A DNA stretch of 45,936 nucleotides from Cyclobacteriaceae bacterium (GTDB lineage: Bacteria > Bacteroidota > Bacteroidia > Cytophagales > Cyclobacteriaceae), in assembly GCA_029881895.1 (NCBI GenBank), contig JAOULS010000002.1:1-45936 (forward strand), written 5' to 3'. Below are positions 25,672-34,076 of the stretch, piece by piece. The position numbers and the translations under genes are program-made. The notes below the pieces were generated by a model. It was given only the letters and a program-made list of their open reading frames with translations, was not told where the DNA came from and did no database searches. Each line of letters begins with the position of its first letter. The first letter of the stretch is position 1.

Positions 25672-28170
25672 AATAAATTGAAAGCTTATTTTTATTCCAA
25701 AATTACTTGCTTCAGGGTTATCTAAGTAGGTTAATCTATGAATAAAATCAATTCTTCCAACTTTAAAGATATTTTCCACGCCATATCCTACTTCAACATA
25801 AGGGGTCGTTTTATTTAAAAAACCAGGTTCTTCCACAAGGTCTCCCTGCAAATCAAATTGAGGGATGATATTTTTATTTTGCTCACTCAAACTTCCATAA
25901 AGCACATTTCCTGTCGCTAATAGTCTCCACTTCAATTTTTTCATTACTGGGATACGATTTAACACAAACCCTTCGAAATGATGATTATACTTTAGTGTGA
26001 CATATTGATCACTTACAAATTCTGAAAACCGCATCAGGTTATATGCCGCTGTGGTATAAAAATTACTTTGATTTCCTATATGTACTTTCAGCAATGGGTA
26101 GGGCAGCTTTGAGAAAATATGTTCGCCAGAGATTGATAATTTAGAAGTTCCTAAAAATCCCATTTTGAAATTCTTTCTAACATTTAATGCCATTTTCTGA
26201 TAATTAAAATCACTACCTAAAGCACCTTTAACCCCTAATGTATAACGAGCGGTAATAGCAGGCCACTCTCCATAACTTATCACTAATCGTTCATTATTTG
26301 ATTGTAAATACAATTGACCTGGCGTAAAACTAGACTCCACAACAATTTCAGTTGAATTGAAATTAGTGGCGATTGTAGAGTTCACCTCTTCTGGGTTAGT
26401 ATAGTAGGCAAAATCAAAATGATTATCAATAGGTTGGAAATTTCTGTTCTTAAAAACTATTCTTTGAGTAAACCCTTTAAAAAGTTCTCTTTCAAAAAGA
26501 AACCTAGCTTCTTGATAATTATATGGTTTTACAAGCGTCCCAAATTTACTTGCTGCCAAAAATACTGAATTACCTAATAAATCAGCTTCTGTTAGCCCTA
26601 CCTGATCAATATCTTCTGTATAAGAAAGTCCTATTTTAGTCCATTTTTTTCTTGAAAGTATAGCGTCAGAAAAAATTCGATACTTAAATTTATCATCATT
26701 AATACCATAAGCCAACCTCCCTCCAAAAATCCATTTTTCATTAAAATTAGTTCTCATTCCTAATTGAAAACGATGCCCTTCTACTGTGTTATTTGCATAC
26801 ATCGATGAATAAGGGCCAATATCTATTTTACCTACACTATAATACCCTTCTACTGCAATTTTAATTATTTCCGTATACGTTTTTACAACTGGAATATTAA
26901 CCAATGTATCAATCATACTATACACATTTAGCTCACTTGTAGATAGTGGTTCATGTCTAATATTATCCCAATAGGCTACATTATTATCCATTTTATAATC
27001 CTCAGACACTTCTATAGGTATGTCGAAAAATGAAATGTCTTTTGGTTTGTTCACTACAATATTCTTATTAGAAGTATAGAATTTAGCTAACATCCCTGCT
27101 GTTTTTTTTGTTACCTCACCAATATCTAGTAATACTCTATTTTTAGAAGGTATCCATGCTCCCGATTCGGTGGGGCTTAACTCTTGTTGGATTTTAATCT
27201 TTTCTATATAATTAAGGTTTGCTGTTTTATTTACTGTTGCATCAATTTGTTTGAGTGCGAATTCATTTTTGGTTATCCACATTGTTCCAGTAAACGCTAA
27301 ATCTTGTTCACTTTTTGGATTAAAATCTAAACGATAACAAAAGTGACCATCAATATATACACTATCTGTAAGGTCATATTCATAATATAATTTCCACCCG
27401 TCTGCTATAGGTGAGACAAACTCTTTGGTGACGATATCGAGCCAATTATCATAAAAATTGTATTCTTGAAAAGAAGAGCCTATGTATTGAGATGAAAAAC
27501 TACCATCTTCTACACCTACCCCTGTCACCTTCGTTTTTAATATATGCTCTTTTTTTAGTTCAGGGGTTTTTCTATAATAATAATTGGAAATAGATTCTGA
27601 AATAAAAACAGGTAATACTGGTTTTCCATCTTCCCCCGCTAATTGTTCTACGCTATCCATCACTTGCGTGATTTTCTGCATTATTTTCCGATTTTTAAAT
27701 TTCTCGGAAATATTATCTACATCTAACTCTATTTTGGTATATGTTTCATATTCATAGCCCTCAAGTTTATTCTTATCATTATTCTTTTTATGTTTCACAA
27801 CATTTCTTAATATTTCAAAAGCTGGGTCCTCACCTGATAGGACTAACACTTCTTGTAAGCTCACTACATCCTCTTCCAACTGAAAGTTAATCACCTGGCT
27901 CTTATTAATGATGTATTTAATTTTTGTTTTATAACCAATATACGACACCATCAATGAATCAGAAGGGAATTTGTCTGTTGAAATGGAGAATTTACCAACA
28001 AAATCCGTAGTAGAACCTACAGTACTATTATAAAAAACAACATTAGCAAAAGGAACGGGATCTCCAGTTGCGGCATCGGTAACTTTACCTGTAATGGTTA
28101 ATTGCTGTGCTTCACAATAAAAGGTAATGAAGCTAAAAAATAGTGTTATTTGTAATGCTACTTTTCTCAT
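25666..28170 (-). CDS. Carboxypeptidase-regulatory/DUF5686 outer-membrane protein
   Basis: This 834-residue protein has a signal peptide (1-21). Next is a carboxypeptidase-regulatory-like beta sandwich (about 24-105; ITGKVTDAATGDPVPFANVVF, then VSYIGYKTK), the module also found at the start of SusC-type TonB-dependent receptors. The remainder (about 115-834) matches the DUF5686 pattern. Its second half has alternating, aromatic-rich strands ending NFGIKISFQFIL, a C-terminal phenylalanine/leucine strand typical of an outer-membrane barrel. It is not a TonB-dependent receptor: no plug domain is seen. Function unknown. Its start overlaps the stop of the SanA-like gene (ATGA), so it belongs to the same chain as trmH and possibly the pigment cluster. 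Confidence 0.85.
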   Translation of the reverse strand: MRKVALQITLFFSFITFYCEAQQLTITGKVTDAATGDPVPFANVVFYNSTVGSTTDFVGKFSISTDKFPSDSLMVSYIGYKTKIKYIINKSQVINFQLEEDVVSLQEVLVLSGEDPAFEILRNVVKHKKNNDKNKLEGYEYETYTKIELDVDNISEKFKNRKIMQKITQVMDSVEQLAGEDGKPVLPVFISESISNYYYRKTPELKKEHILKTKVTGVGVEDGSFSSQYIGSSFQEYNFYDNWLDIVTKEFVSPIADGWKLYYEYDLTDSVYIDGHFCYRLDFNPKSEQDLAFTGTMWITKNEFALKQIDATVNKTANLNYIEKIKIQQELSPTESGAWIPSKNRVLLDIGEVTKKTAGMLAKFYTSNKNIVVNKPKDISFFDIPIEVSEDYKMDNNVAYWDNIRHEPLSTSELNVYSMIDTLVNIPVVKTYTEIIKIAVEGYYSVGKIDIGPYSSMYANNTVEGHRFQLGMRTNFNEKWIFGGRLAYGINDDKFKYRIFSDAILSRKKWTKIGLSYTEDIDQVGLTEADLLGNSVFLAASKFGTLVKPYNYQEARFLFERELFKGFTQRIVFKNRNFQPIDNHFDFAYYTNPEEVNSTIATNFNSTEIVVESSFTPGQLYLQSNNERLVISYGEWPAITARYTLGVKGALGSDFNYQKMALNVRKNFKMGFLGTSKLSISGEHIFSKLPYPLLKVHIGNQSNFYTTAAYNLMRFSEFVSDQYVTLKYNHHFEGFVLNRIPVMKKLKWRLLATGNVLYGSLSEQNKNIIPQFDLQGDLVEEPGFLNKTTPYVEVGYGVENIFKVGRIDFIHRLTYLDNPEASNFGIKISFQFIL

Positions 28171-28823
28171 GCCTCAATAATAATCAATTCTTTTTCACCT
28201 AAGTGCTTAGGTGATTTATTTACAATATACGTATCCCAAATAGCTTTCGTTCGTGCAAAAATTTCGCGAAATATCGTTTTAAATGCTAACGACCTCGGAA
28301 CAGGAGCAGTAGCAATAGCAATAGCTTCAATATCATAATAATTACTAATAAAAAGTGCGCGGTAACAATGAAACTCCTGAGTAACGATAATGATATCATC
28401 TTGTCCAAATATTTCTTTAGAACGAACGATAGAGTCTAATGTTCTAAGTCCAGCATAATCCAATGATATAGCAGTCTCAGGAACTCCAAGCTCAATGAGT
28501 GCGTTTTTCATTTTCAAAGGCTCATTGTAATACTTTGACCTATTATCTCCACTCACCAACAAATGTTTAACAACACCTGATTTATACAAATTTGCAGCCA
28601 TCGAAATTCGTGTATGAAAAAATGGATTATCTTCTCCACTCAACAATTTATTACTTGTTCCCAATATCAATGCTACTTGTTTATGAGGTACATTTTCAAT
28701 ACTATAATAGATATTACTCTTAGTAGATTCGATAATCAAAGCATTTGAAAGTGTAATAACAACCAAAATACTTACAGAAGCAAAAGCTAAAATTTTAATG
28801 ATTTTTCTTTTATAGAATTTCAT
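28167..28823 (-). CDS. SanA/YdcF-family (DUF218) membrane-anchored protein
   Basis: This 218-residue protein has one N-terminal membrane helix (about 8-30, KILAFASVSILVVITLSNAL) and an extracytoplasmic DUF218 domain. Family marks are VALILGTSNKL near 50, the SGDNRSKYYNEPLKMKNALIELGVPETAI segment near 93, and IIIVTQEFHCYRALFI near 145. E. coli SanA, the closest named relative, affects envelope permeability (vancomycin sensitivity at high temperature); ElyC relates to envelope precursor recycling. The enzymatic activity is unknown. It overlaps trmH by 14 bases and the DUF5686 gene by 4, so the three are translationally coupled. Confidence 0.88.
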   Translation of the reverse strand: MKFYKRKIIKILAFASVSILVVITLSNALIIESTKSNIYYSIENVPHKQVALILGTSNKLLSGEDNPFFHTRISMAANLYKSGVVKHLLVSGDNRSKYYNEPLKMKNALIELGVPETAISLDYAGLRTLDSIVRSKEIFGQDDIIIVTQEFHCYRALFISNYYDIEAIAIATAPVPRSLAFKTIFREIFARTKAIWDTYIVNKSPKHLGEKELIIIEA

Positions 28824-29490
28824 TTTTTTTTCTTATTAAATAATTTTCAATAATACTTTCAGCCCTCTTTACATTTTTTTTATACCATTCAAGTTTCAAT
28901 TGACTATGTTCTTCTTTGCTCAATTTCCATTGAATAGTAGATTTTTGGAGATTTTTAGTGATGGTACTTAAACAAATGGCTGCACTAACAGATATATTAA
29001 GGCTTTCAGTAAACCCATACATAGGAATTGACACTTTTTCATCTGCCATATCCAATACATCTTTACTTACACCTGTTTGTTCTGTTCCAAACACCAAAGC
29101 TACTTTTTCATTTAGATTTAATTCATCAATTGGAATACTATTTTTATCAGGAGTAGTCACAACAACCTTATACCCCTTTTGCTTTAAATTTGTTATACAC
29201 GAAATAGTATTATTAACCGTTGGTATGCAATAATTAAACATATCTACCCATTTAGTAGCCCCCATCACAACTTTTGGATTTATGTTATATCTATTTTCAT
29301 TTTCTATGATGTGTAAATCTTGTATGCCAAAACAATCACACGTTCGTACTACTGCACTTGCATTATGCGATTGATATATATCTTCTAATACTACTGTAAC
29401 ATGCCTTGTCCTATTTCTCAACACTCTATCAATTTGTGATTTTTTATTTTCAGTTACAAATTCAGAAAGCATGTCTATTATTTCTTCCAT
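28810..29490 (-). CDS. trmH: tRNA (guanosine-18-2'-O)-methyltransferase
   Basis: This 226-residue SPOUT enzyme puts the 2'-O-methyl group on G18 in the tRNA D-loop. Signs are VLRNRTRHVTVVLEDIYQSHNASAVVRTCD near 20-50, NPKVVMGATKWVD near 72, VALVFGTEQTGVS near 130 and IPMYGFTESLNISVSAAICL near 155. It lacks the extra N-terminal substrate-binding domain seen in the other SpoU protein of this window (3506-4243), which supports TrmH proper. It starts 25 bases after the GT2-DUF2062 gene of the pigment cluster and overlaps the SanA-like gene by 14 bases. Confidence 0.92.
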   Translation of the reverse strand: MEEIIDMLSEFVTENKKSQIDRVLRNRTRHVTVVLEDIYQSHNASAVVRTCDCFGIQDLHIIENENRYNINPKVVMGATKWVDMFNYCIPTVNNTISCITNLKQKGYKVVVTTPDKNSIPIDELNLNEKVALVFGTEQTGVSKDVLDMADEKVSIPMYGFTESLNISVSAAICLSTITKNLQKSTIQWKLSKEEHSQLKLEWYKKNVKRAESIIENYLIRKKNEIL

Positions 29491-29515
29491 TAAATCATTG
29501 AAATTTAAAAATCAA

Positions 29516-30685
29516 TTAAACCTTTTTCCTCATCAAAAAATAGATATACGAAACGAGTGTAAATAAAACACCCATCACTACAGAAAGCAGCACTGCTCCA
29601 GCAAGGTATTGTACTAAATTGGATTTAACGGCTTCAATGGTTAATCCATCCTTAAAAAGGATGTCATTAGAAGGATTAGAAACAAAAAAATAACCTATTC
29701 GATAGCTACTATAAATGATTACAGGAATCATTGGAGGGATACTAATATTCGCTGCTAAAATAAATAATGCTTTATTAAGCTTGAAAAAATGAGCTAACGG
29801 TATTCCTATCAATAACTGATATCCCCAAACAGGAAAAATTCCCATAAAAACTCCAAACCCTATCGACATTGCTTTTACGTGTACTGGCTGAGTTTGATCA
29901 AAAAAATGCTTTTTTATAAATACTTTTATATTTTCCTTATTCAACAATTTAACAAATCGAAAAGGAATGTAGTACGCTAACGCCAAAATCACCAAATAAG
30001 TATTCAATATGCTTATTCTTGTAAAATCTTGAAATGGTCGAAAGTGAGAAATTCGTTTTTCTTCCGGATCGTAATGTACTTTTACAGGGATATTTTTCAC
30101 TGCTATTCCTTGCCAAGCAGCTTTGACAATTACCTCTACCTCAAATTCAAACCGATTGGTAAGATAGCTTGTATATTCCATTTTCTTTATAGGGTACAAA
30201 CGATAGCCCGACTGAGTATCTTCTAGTTTTATCCCTGTTTCGAATTGAAACCAAAAATTTGAAAACTTATTGCCAAAACTACTTTTACTAGGTACATTCT
30301 CTTGATTCATATTACGAGAACCAATCACCAATGTATGTGGGTTTTGTTCAATCTCACTAAGAAAAAATGGTAAATCTGATGAGTAATGTTGCCCATCACT
30401 ATCAATCGTAATCGCATACTCATAACCTTTCTGGAGGGCATATTTAAAAGCACTTCTTAATGATTTACCCTTTCCTTTATTAAAAGTATGTGTGATTATA
30501 TCTACTCTTTCTTGATAATCCAAAAGGATTTGAGAAGTAGTATCACTAGCTCCATCATTTACAATGATGATATTTTTTGTGTATAACAAAACATCATTTA
30601 CTACCTCTTTTAATGTTTTATCATTATTATATGTAGGGATTATAACACAGCAATGATACTTATCAAATTCTTCTTGAAGTTGCAT
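29516..30685 (-). CDS. Family 2 glycosyltransferase fused to DUF2062 membrane domain
   Basis: This 389-residue protein has residues 8-230 as a DPM1/PglK-like GT-A domain: CVIIPTYNNDKTLKEVV, IIVNDGASDTT, HTFNKGKGKSLRSAFKYA and the metal-binding ITIDSDGQHY. The C-terminal part (about 250-389) is DUF2062, with three or four hydrophobic segments (SIGFGVFMGIFPVWGYQLLIG, ALFILAANISIPPMIPVIIY, YLAGAVLLSVVMGVLFTLV). It probably transfers a sugar to a lipid or lipid-linked head group at the cytoplasmic face. It is the most distal gene of the pigment core, 3 bases after a hotdog dehydratase gene. Aryl-polyene loci often hold a glycosyl/acyltransferase protein, which fits lipid attachment of the pigment (inference). 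Confidence 0.9.
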   Translation of the reverse strand: MQLQEEFDKYHCCVIIPTYNNDKTLKEVVNDVLLYTKNIIIVNDGASDTTSQILLDYQERVDIITHTFNKGKGKSLRSAFKYALQKGYEYAITIDSDGQHYSSDLPFFLSEIEQNPHTLVIGSRNMNQENVPSKSSFGNKFSNFWFQFETGIKLEDTQSGYRLYPIKKMEYTSYLTNRFEFEVEVIVKAAWQGIAVKNIPVKVHYDPEEKRISHFRPFQDFTRISILNTYLVILALAYYIPFRFVKLLNKENIKVFIKKHFFDQTQPVHVKAMSIGFGVFMGIFPVWGYQLLIGIPLAHFFKLNKALFILAANISIPPMIPVIIYSSYRIGYFFVSNPSNDILFKDGLTIEAVKSNLVQYLAGAVLLSVVMGVLFTLVSYIYFLMRKKV

Positions 30686-30688
30686 ACG

Positions 30689-31051
30689 CTATACTAAAAC
30701 TCCCTTCACTTTGAATGTAATCGTGTCATCTTCTAGGCTAGCAGAAGCATTTATTTTCAACTCAGCTCGTTCTTCACTATAATCCACTTTAAAAAACAAT
30801 TTACTCGTTTTTGTAGGGTCTACCAAACTAAGGAATTTGATATTATGAGCTTCTCTAAGTTTATAGGTTTTCCCTTTAACATCAGAGATAATTTCTTTCA
30901 ATATTTCAATTGTACAAACCCCTGGTAAAACAGGCTGATCTGGAAAATGACCTTTAAATATATCATGTGCTGAATCAATTTCAATTTCAGCCACTATTTT
31001 ATCTTCCTCATGACTAAGAGAAGATACTGTATACAAATCGTTTTTTAGCAT
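30689..31051 (-). CDS. FabZ/ApeI-like hotdog 3-hydroxyacyl-ACP dehydratase
   Basis: This 120-residue single hotdog domain has the FabA/FabZ motif GHFPDQPVLPGVCTIEIL, with the catalytic-type His at about residue 37. A FabZ normally has its acidic partner in an E-x-x-A-Q helix after the motif; here the helix reads TIEILKEI, so Glu is present but the AQ is not. In aryl-polyene systems ApeI is the dehydratase that keeps GHFP and pairs with ApeP, which lacks it; the gene at 37686-38120 lacks GHFP and could be the partner. It removes water from the 3-hydroxyacyl-ACP to make the conjugated polyene. One base separates it from the exported protein upstream. Confidence 0.82.
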   Translation of the reverse strand: MLKNDLYTVSSLSHEEDKIVAEIEIDSAHDIFKGHFPDQPVLPGVCTIEILKEIISDVKGKTYKLREAHNIKFLSLVDPTKTSKLFFKVDYSEERAELKINASASLEDDTITFKVKGVLV

Positions 31052-31052
31052 T

Positions 31053-31661
31053 CTATTGTTCTAAAAGTTCTAATTGTAGTTTAACCTTGATTGCATTATG
31101 AGTCAAATTTAAGGATTTTGGTGTATTTTTCTCATAGTTATCAAACACAATCTTTGTTTTTGTTAAATTAAACCCTCCTCGATTTTCGATATATACAATA
31201 TTACTGTCATCAACCTCCAATAATAATTTTCGTGTTGACCACACTTTATACTTCATAACATCATTTTTCGTGGTTTTCTTTTTAATTCTTTCGGCACTTT
31301 CAACGTCTGACAACATCAGCATTGCAAAATCTCTTTCCATTATTTTTCGAACAGATTTCTTATCCAAATATTGTATCATCTTTTTCCAAACAAATACTCC
31401 ATCAATAATTTTAAACTCCATGAGTTTCAGTCCCATTTTAGACAAAAACACACCATGATAATTTGATTTAGATTGTCTTTTAAGCACTAGCAATCCACTG
31501 CCATAATATTTTTTATAGCTCATGGACATGTCATATATTACATTGGTATCATTAAACGACAAATAAGGTATTGGTAATTGTTCAACTTCTTGAGAAAATG
31601 AATGAAGTTGAATACTGATAAAAGCAATACTGAGAATTTTACTTTTTAGAAAAAATTTCAT
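31053..31661 (-). CDS. Exported protein of the pigment locus, possibly LolB-like
   Basis: This 202-residue protein has a signal peptide (about 1-23, ending SFSQ) without a lipobox cysteine. The strand-rich body (YGSGLLVLKRQSKSNYHGVFLSK, LKLMEFKIIDG, KLLLEVDDSNIVYIENRGGF, KTKIVFDNY) resembles the half-open barrel of LolA/LolB-type carriers. Aryl-polyene loci commonly pair a LolA-like protein with a LolB-like/DUF3261 protein, and here it overlaps the LolA-like gene by 23 bases. I infer a lipid-carrier role from position and strand pattern; the sequence alone does not name it. Confidence 0.7.
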   Translation of the reverse strand: MKFFLKSKILSIAFISIQLHSFSQEVEQLPIPYLSFNDTNVIYDMSMSYKKYYGSGLLVLKRQSKSNYHGVFLSKMGLKLMEFKIIDGVFVWKKMIQYLDKKSVRKIMERDFAMLMLSDVESAERIKKKTTKNDVMKYKVWSTRKLLLEVDDSNIVYIENRGGFNLTKTKIVFDNYEKNTPKSLNLTHNAIKVKLQLELLEQ

Positions 31662-32271
31662 CGGAAATTGCCTGATTGAATTGTTTATTAAAAAAAGTGA
31701 TTTGCGTATAATCTTCTTCTGGCTCTACTAATTTTAGGCGTGAAACCGAATAATCTTGTTTATCAAAATAAATCTCTATTTCAGACAAAAAAGCTCCTAA
31801 CTGTTTTTTATCAATGGGGGTCAAAACAGCTGCAAAATATTCCTTATTCTCTAAATAAGTAATGTTAAATTTAGTGGCATCGAGTACATTTCCTTGTACA
31901 CTATTTATTATCAGTTGATTCATTTCGGAAAAAAGTTTACTCGACCCTACAGAAAACTCATTTACCTTGCCTCCATCATCGATGATTATTCCATTACCAT
32001 TTAAGACTATGTCATACAAATAGGGCGTTGTATAACTCCACTTAACCATATTGGGCTGTTTAAATTTGATAGTGCCATTTGAGATTAGCTGCTGCGACAA
32101 AATACTCATGAATTTTTCTTGCTTAAATTCAGCAATGATACTATTCGTAATAGCCGTTTTTTCAGTAAGATTTTTTTTAAATGCCTCTACCTCTTTCATA
32201 ACTCTAAAGTCATTTTGAGCAAAAGAAATAAAAGTGATTATAAAGCATATAAAAGTAATAGTTGCCCTCAT
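31639..32271 (-). CDS. LolA-like outer-membrane lipoprotein carrier
   Basis: This 210-residue periplasmic protein has a signal peptide (1-18, FICFIITFISFAQ). Characteristic LolA-like strands are ITNSIIAEFKQEKFMSILSQQLISNGTIKF (residues about 41-70), PNMVKWSYTTPYLYDIVLNGNGIIID, and AVLTPIDKKQLGAFLSEIEIYFDKQDYSVSRLKLVEPEEDYTQITF. LolA carries lipid-modified cargo across the periplasm; the aryl-polyene member (ApeL) is thought to carry the lipid-linked pigment. It starts 11 bases after the deacetylase gene and overlaps the next gene, so it is part of the same operon and probably pigment-specific rather than the general LolA. Confidence 0.85.
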   Translation of the reverse strand: MRATITFICFIITFISFAQNDFRVMKEVEAFKKNLTEKTAITNSIIAEFKQEKFMSILSQQLISNGTIKFKQPNMVKWSYTTPYLYDIVLNGNGIIIDDGGKVNEFSVGSSKLFSEMNQLIINSVQGNVLDATKFNITYLENKEYFAAVLTPIDKKQLGAFLSEIEIYFDKQDYSVSRLKLVEPEEDYTQITFFNKQFNQAISDEIFSKK

Positions 32272-32282
32272 TTATATATAAA

Positions 32283-33041
32283 TTAAATTTTCAATAAATC
32301 TTCTACCTTCACACTCTTTAAATTTTGTTTTTTCATGAACTGCAAAATTCCCTCCAAAATCTGTACCACATCATCTCTATCATCATGAAGTAAGATGATT
32401 GCGCCACCTTTCATTTTTTTCATGACTCTTTGCACTACTTTTTCAGCACGATCTCCTATCGTATCATAAGAACGAACATTCCAACCAATAGTTTTCATTT
32501 TGGTTTTTTTTACCGCTCTTGCTATGCGTGGGTTGGTTATACCAAAAGGAGGACGAAATAAGCGCTTACCATTATTATTTTCAATAAGTATATTGGTCTT
32601 TTCTATTTCATCAATCATTTTATTTACAGAAAGAATAGGGAAATTGTGCTGATGTGCATATGAATGATTTCCGACACTATGTCCCTTATTAATAATTTCA
32701 TTCACTAATACCTGATTATACTTCACTTTTTTTCCAATGCAGAAAAACGTAGCCTTTGCATCGAATTCATCTAGTAATTTCAATACCTTAGGAGTCAAAG
32801 TTTCGTGAGGACCATCGTCAAAAGTAAGTGATATTTCATTACTATTGGGATTTCCGTTATTACTCGACTCTAAAAAAAAATTCCACTGAATAAAGTAAGA
32901 TCCCGTTGCCACAAATAGTAAAAAGAATAGCACGACTATACCATACCAATAATTTGAAAATGAAACTCCATACATGTCCAAGCCTAGCATTATTACTAAC
33001 AGTATAGCAAAAAACAACTTTACATGTATGTATTTTAACAT
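32283..33041 (-). CDS. Polysaccharide deacetylase (NodB homology domain), membrane anchored
   Basis: This 252-residue protein starts with two hydrophobic segments (about 7-24 and 33-50), followed by a NodB domain. The five family motifs are visible: SLTFDDGPHE (Asp75, Asp76), HSVGNHSYAH (metal-binding His126 and His130), FRPPFGITNPR, GWNVRSYDTIGD and IILLHDD. It deacetylates an N- or O-acetylated sugar, using a divalent metal. In this operon a plausible substrate is the sugar or lipid head group added by the GT2 protein, but that is inference; general peptidoglycan or glycan deacetylation is an alternative. Its start overlaps the upstream ketosynthase-like gene by 7 bases. Confidence 0.9.
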   Translation of the reverse strand: MLKYIHVKLFFAILLVIMLGLDMYGVSFSNYWYGIVVLFFLLFVATGSYFIQWNFFLESSNNGNPNSNEISLTFDDGPHETLTPKVLKLLDEFDAKATFFCIGKKVKYNQVLVNEIINKGHSVGNHSYAHQHNFPILSVNKMIDEIEKTNILIENNNGKRLFRPPFGITNPRIARAVKKTKMKTIGWNVRSYDTIGDRAEKVVQRVMKKMKGGAIILLHDDRDDVVQILEGILQFMKKQNLKSVKVEDLLKI

Positions 33042-34075
33042 TTACTAAGAAGGGTTACTGAGTGATAATCCGAATGAAAGTGATTATACACCACAATGTA
33101 TTCAAATTCTTTTTTAGAATCTCCACTAACCAAAGTCTGTGGATATTCCTTTTGGTAAGCAATCATTTTAGTAGCCAAGTGACATCCGAATGCACTAGCT
33201 GTGAAATATTCGCCTGAAATGTTTTTAAATTGATAAATGGACTTTCCTTGAAATATAGACGAAACTAATTGATCGTATTTATCATCGTCTTTTTTTGAAT
33301 TATTATACCCCATCAACACTCCATCAATTTGATTGATCTCTACTCCTACTTCTACTAATAGTCCATATATTGATTCTATTACTTCCTCTTCACTATTCGG
33401 TTTAAAAAGGGTTTTCATTCCTTGAATCACCGCCAATGAATTTTCTTTTTGATGAGACGACATTAAAAACATCGTTGCCCCTTCCCCTAGCGATGGGGAA
33501 CTCGTCACCCCCCCGTTATCACTTTGAAAGCAGCCTAATTTTTGTAAAATAACATTCGTTTCGGGGATTACTTCATCAATACCTCCCACTAAAATGTCAT
33601 TATTTCCCTCTTCAAGGTGTAATAATGCATCTCCTAAAGCATTCTCAAATGAAAACCCTCTGTTTGCATACGTGAAATTATGGTTTGTACAACCAATTAA
33701 TAGTGCTATTTGACCAGCAATAGTGTTATGAGTAGACTGGATAAACGCAGTAGGAGATAGTAACCCTTCTTCTGTTTCAACAATGTCTTTTAAAAACTTG
33801 GCCGTATCTTGTAAACATCCAAGACCTGTCCCTATTATAATGGCACCTGGGGAATTATTTTGCAATTCTTCCAAACATTTGCTAGACGTCACCACTCCCA
33901 TTTTAATTATTCTAGCCATTCTTCTCGCCATTTTAGGGTCTAGAAAATCACGATAATTTGGATCTACAGCTTTATGATAATCAGCCTCTATCGGTATCCA
34001 TTCTTCTAAATAATTCTCTTCATTTAAAGTAGACTGAGAAGAAATAGACGAAGTGGCGTTGATATATGCTTTCAT
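33035..34075 (-). CDS. Degenerate ketosynthase, probable chain-length-factor (ApeC-like)
   Basis: This 346-residue protein has the thiolase fold of beta-ketoacyl synthases (GAIIIGTGLGCLQDTAKFL, PTAFIQSTHNTIAGQIALLIG, ILVGGIDEVIP, GEGATMFLMS) but none of the active-site triad. The segment where the Cys should be reads TYANRGFSFENAL, the first His loop is replaced by GYNNSKKDDDK, and the second by SGEYFTASAFG. This is what a chain-length factor looks like. In described aryl-polyene systems ApeC is such a partner of the active KS ApeO. The active KS gene at 34077 lies one base upstream, so the two probably form the heterodimer. The absence of all three residues makes condensing activity by itself unlikely. 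Confidence 0.85.
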   Translation of the reverse strand: MKAYINATSSISSQSTLNEENYLEEWIPIEADYHKAVDPNYRDFLDPKMARRMARIIKMGVVTSSKCLEELQNNSPGAIIIGTGLGCLQDTAKFLKDIVETEEGLLSPTAFIQSTHNTIAGQIALLIGCTNHNFTYANRGFSFENALGDALLHLEEGNNDILVGGIDEVIPETNVILQKLGCFQSDNGGVTSSPSLGEGATMFLMSSHQKENSLAVIQGMKTLFKPNSEEEVIESIYGLLVEVGVEINQIDGVLMGYNNSKKDDDKYDQLVSSIFQGKSIYQFKNISGEYFTASAFGCHLATKMIAYQKEYPQTLVSGDSKKEFEYIVVYNHFHSDYHSVTLLSKC

Positions 34076-34076
34076 G

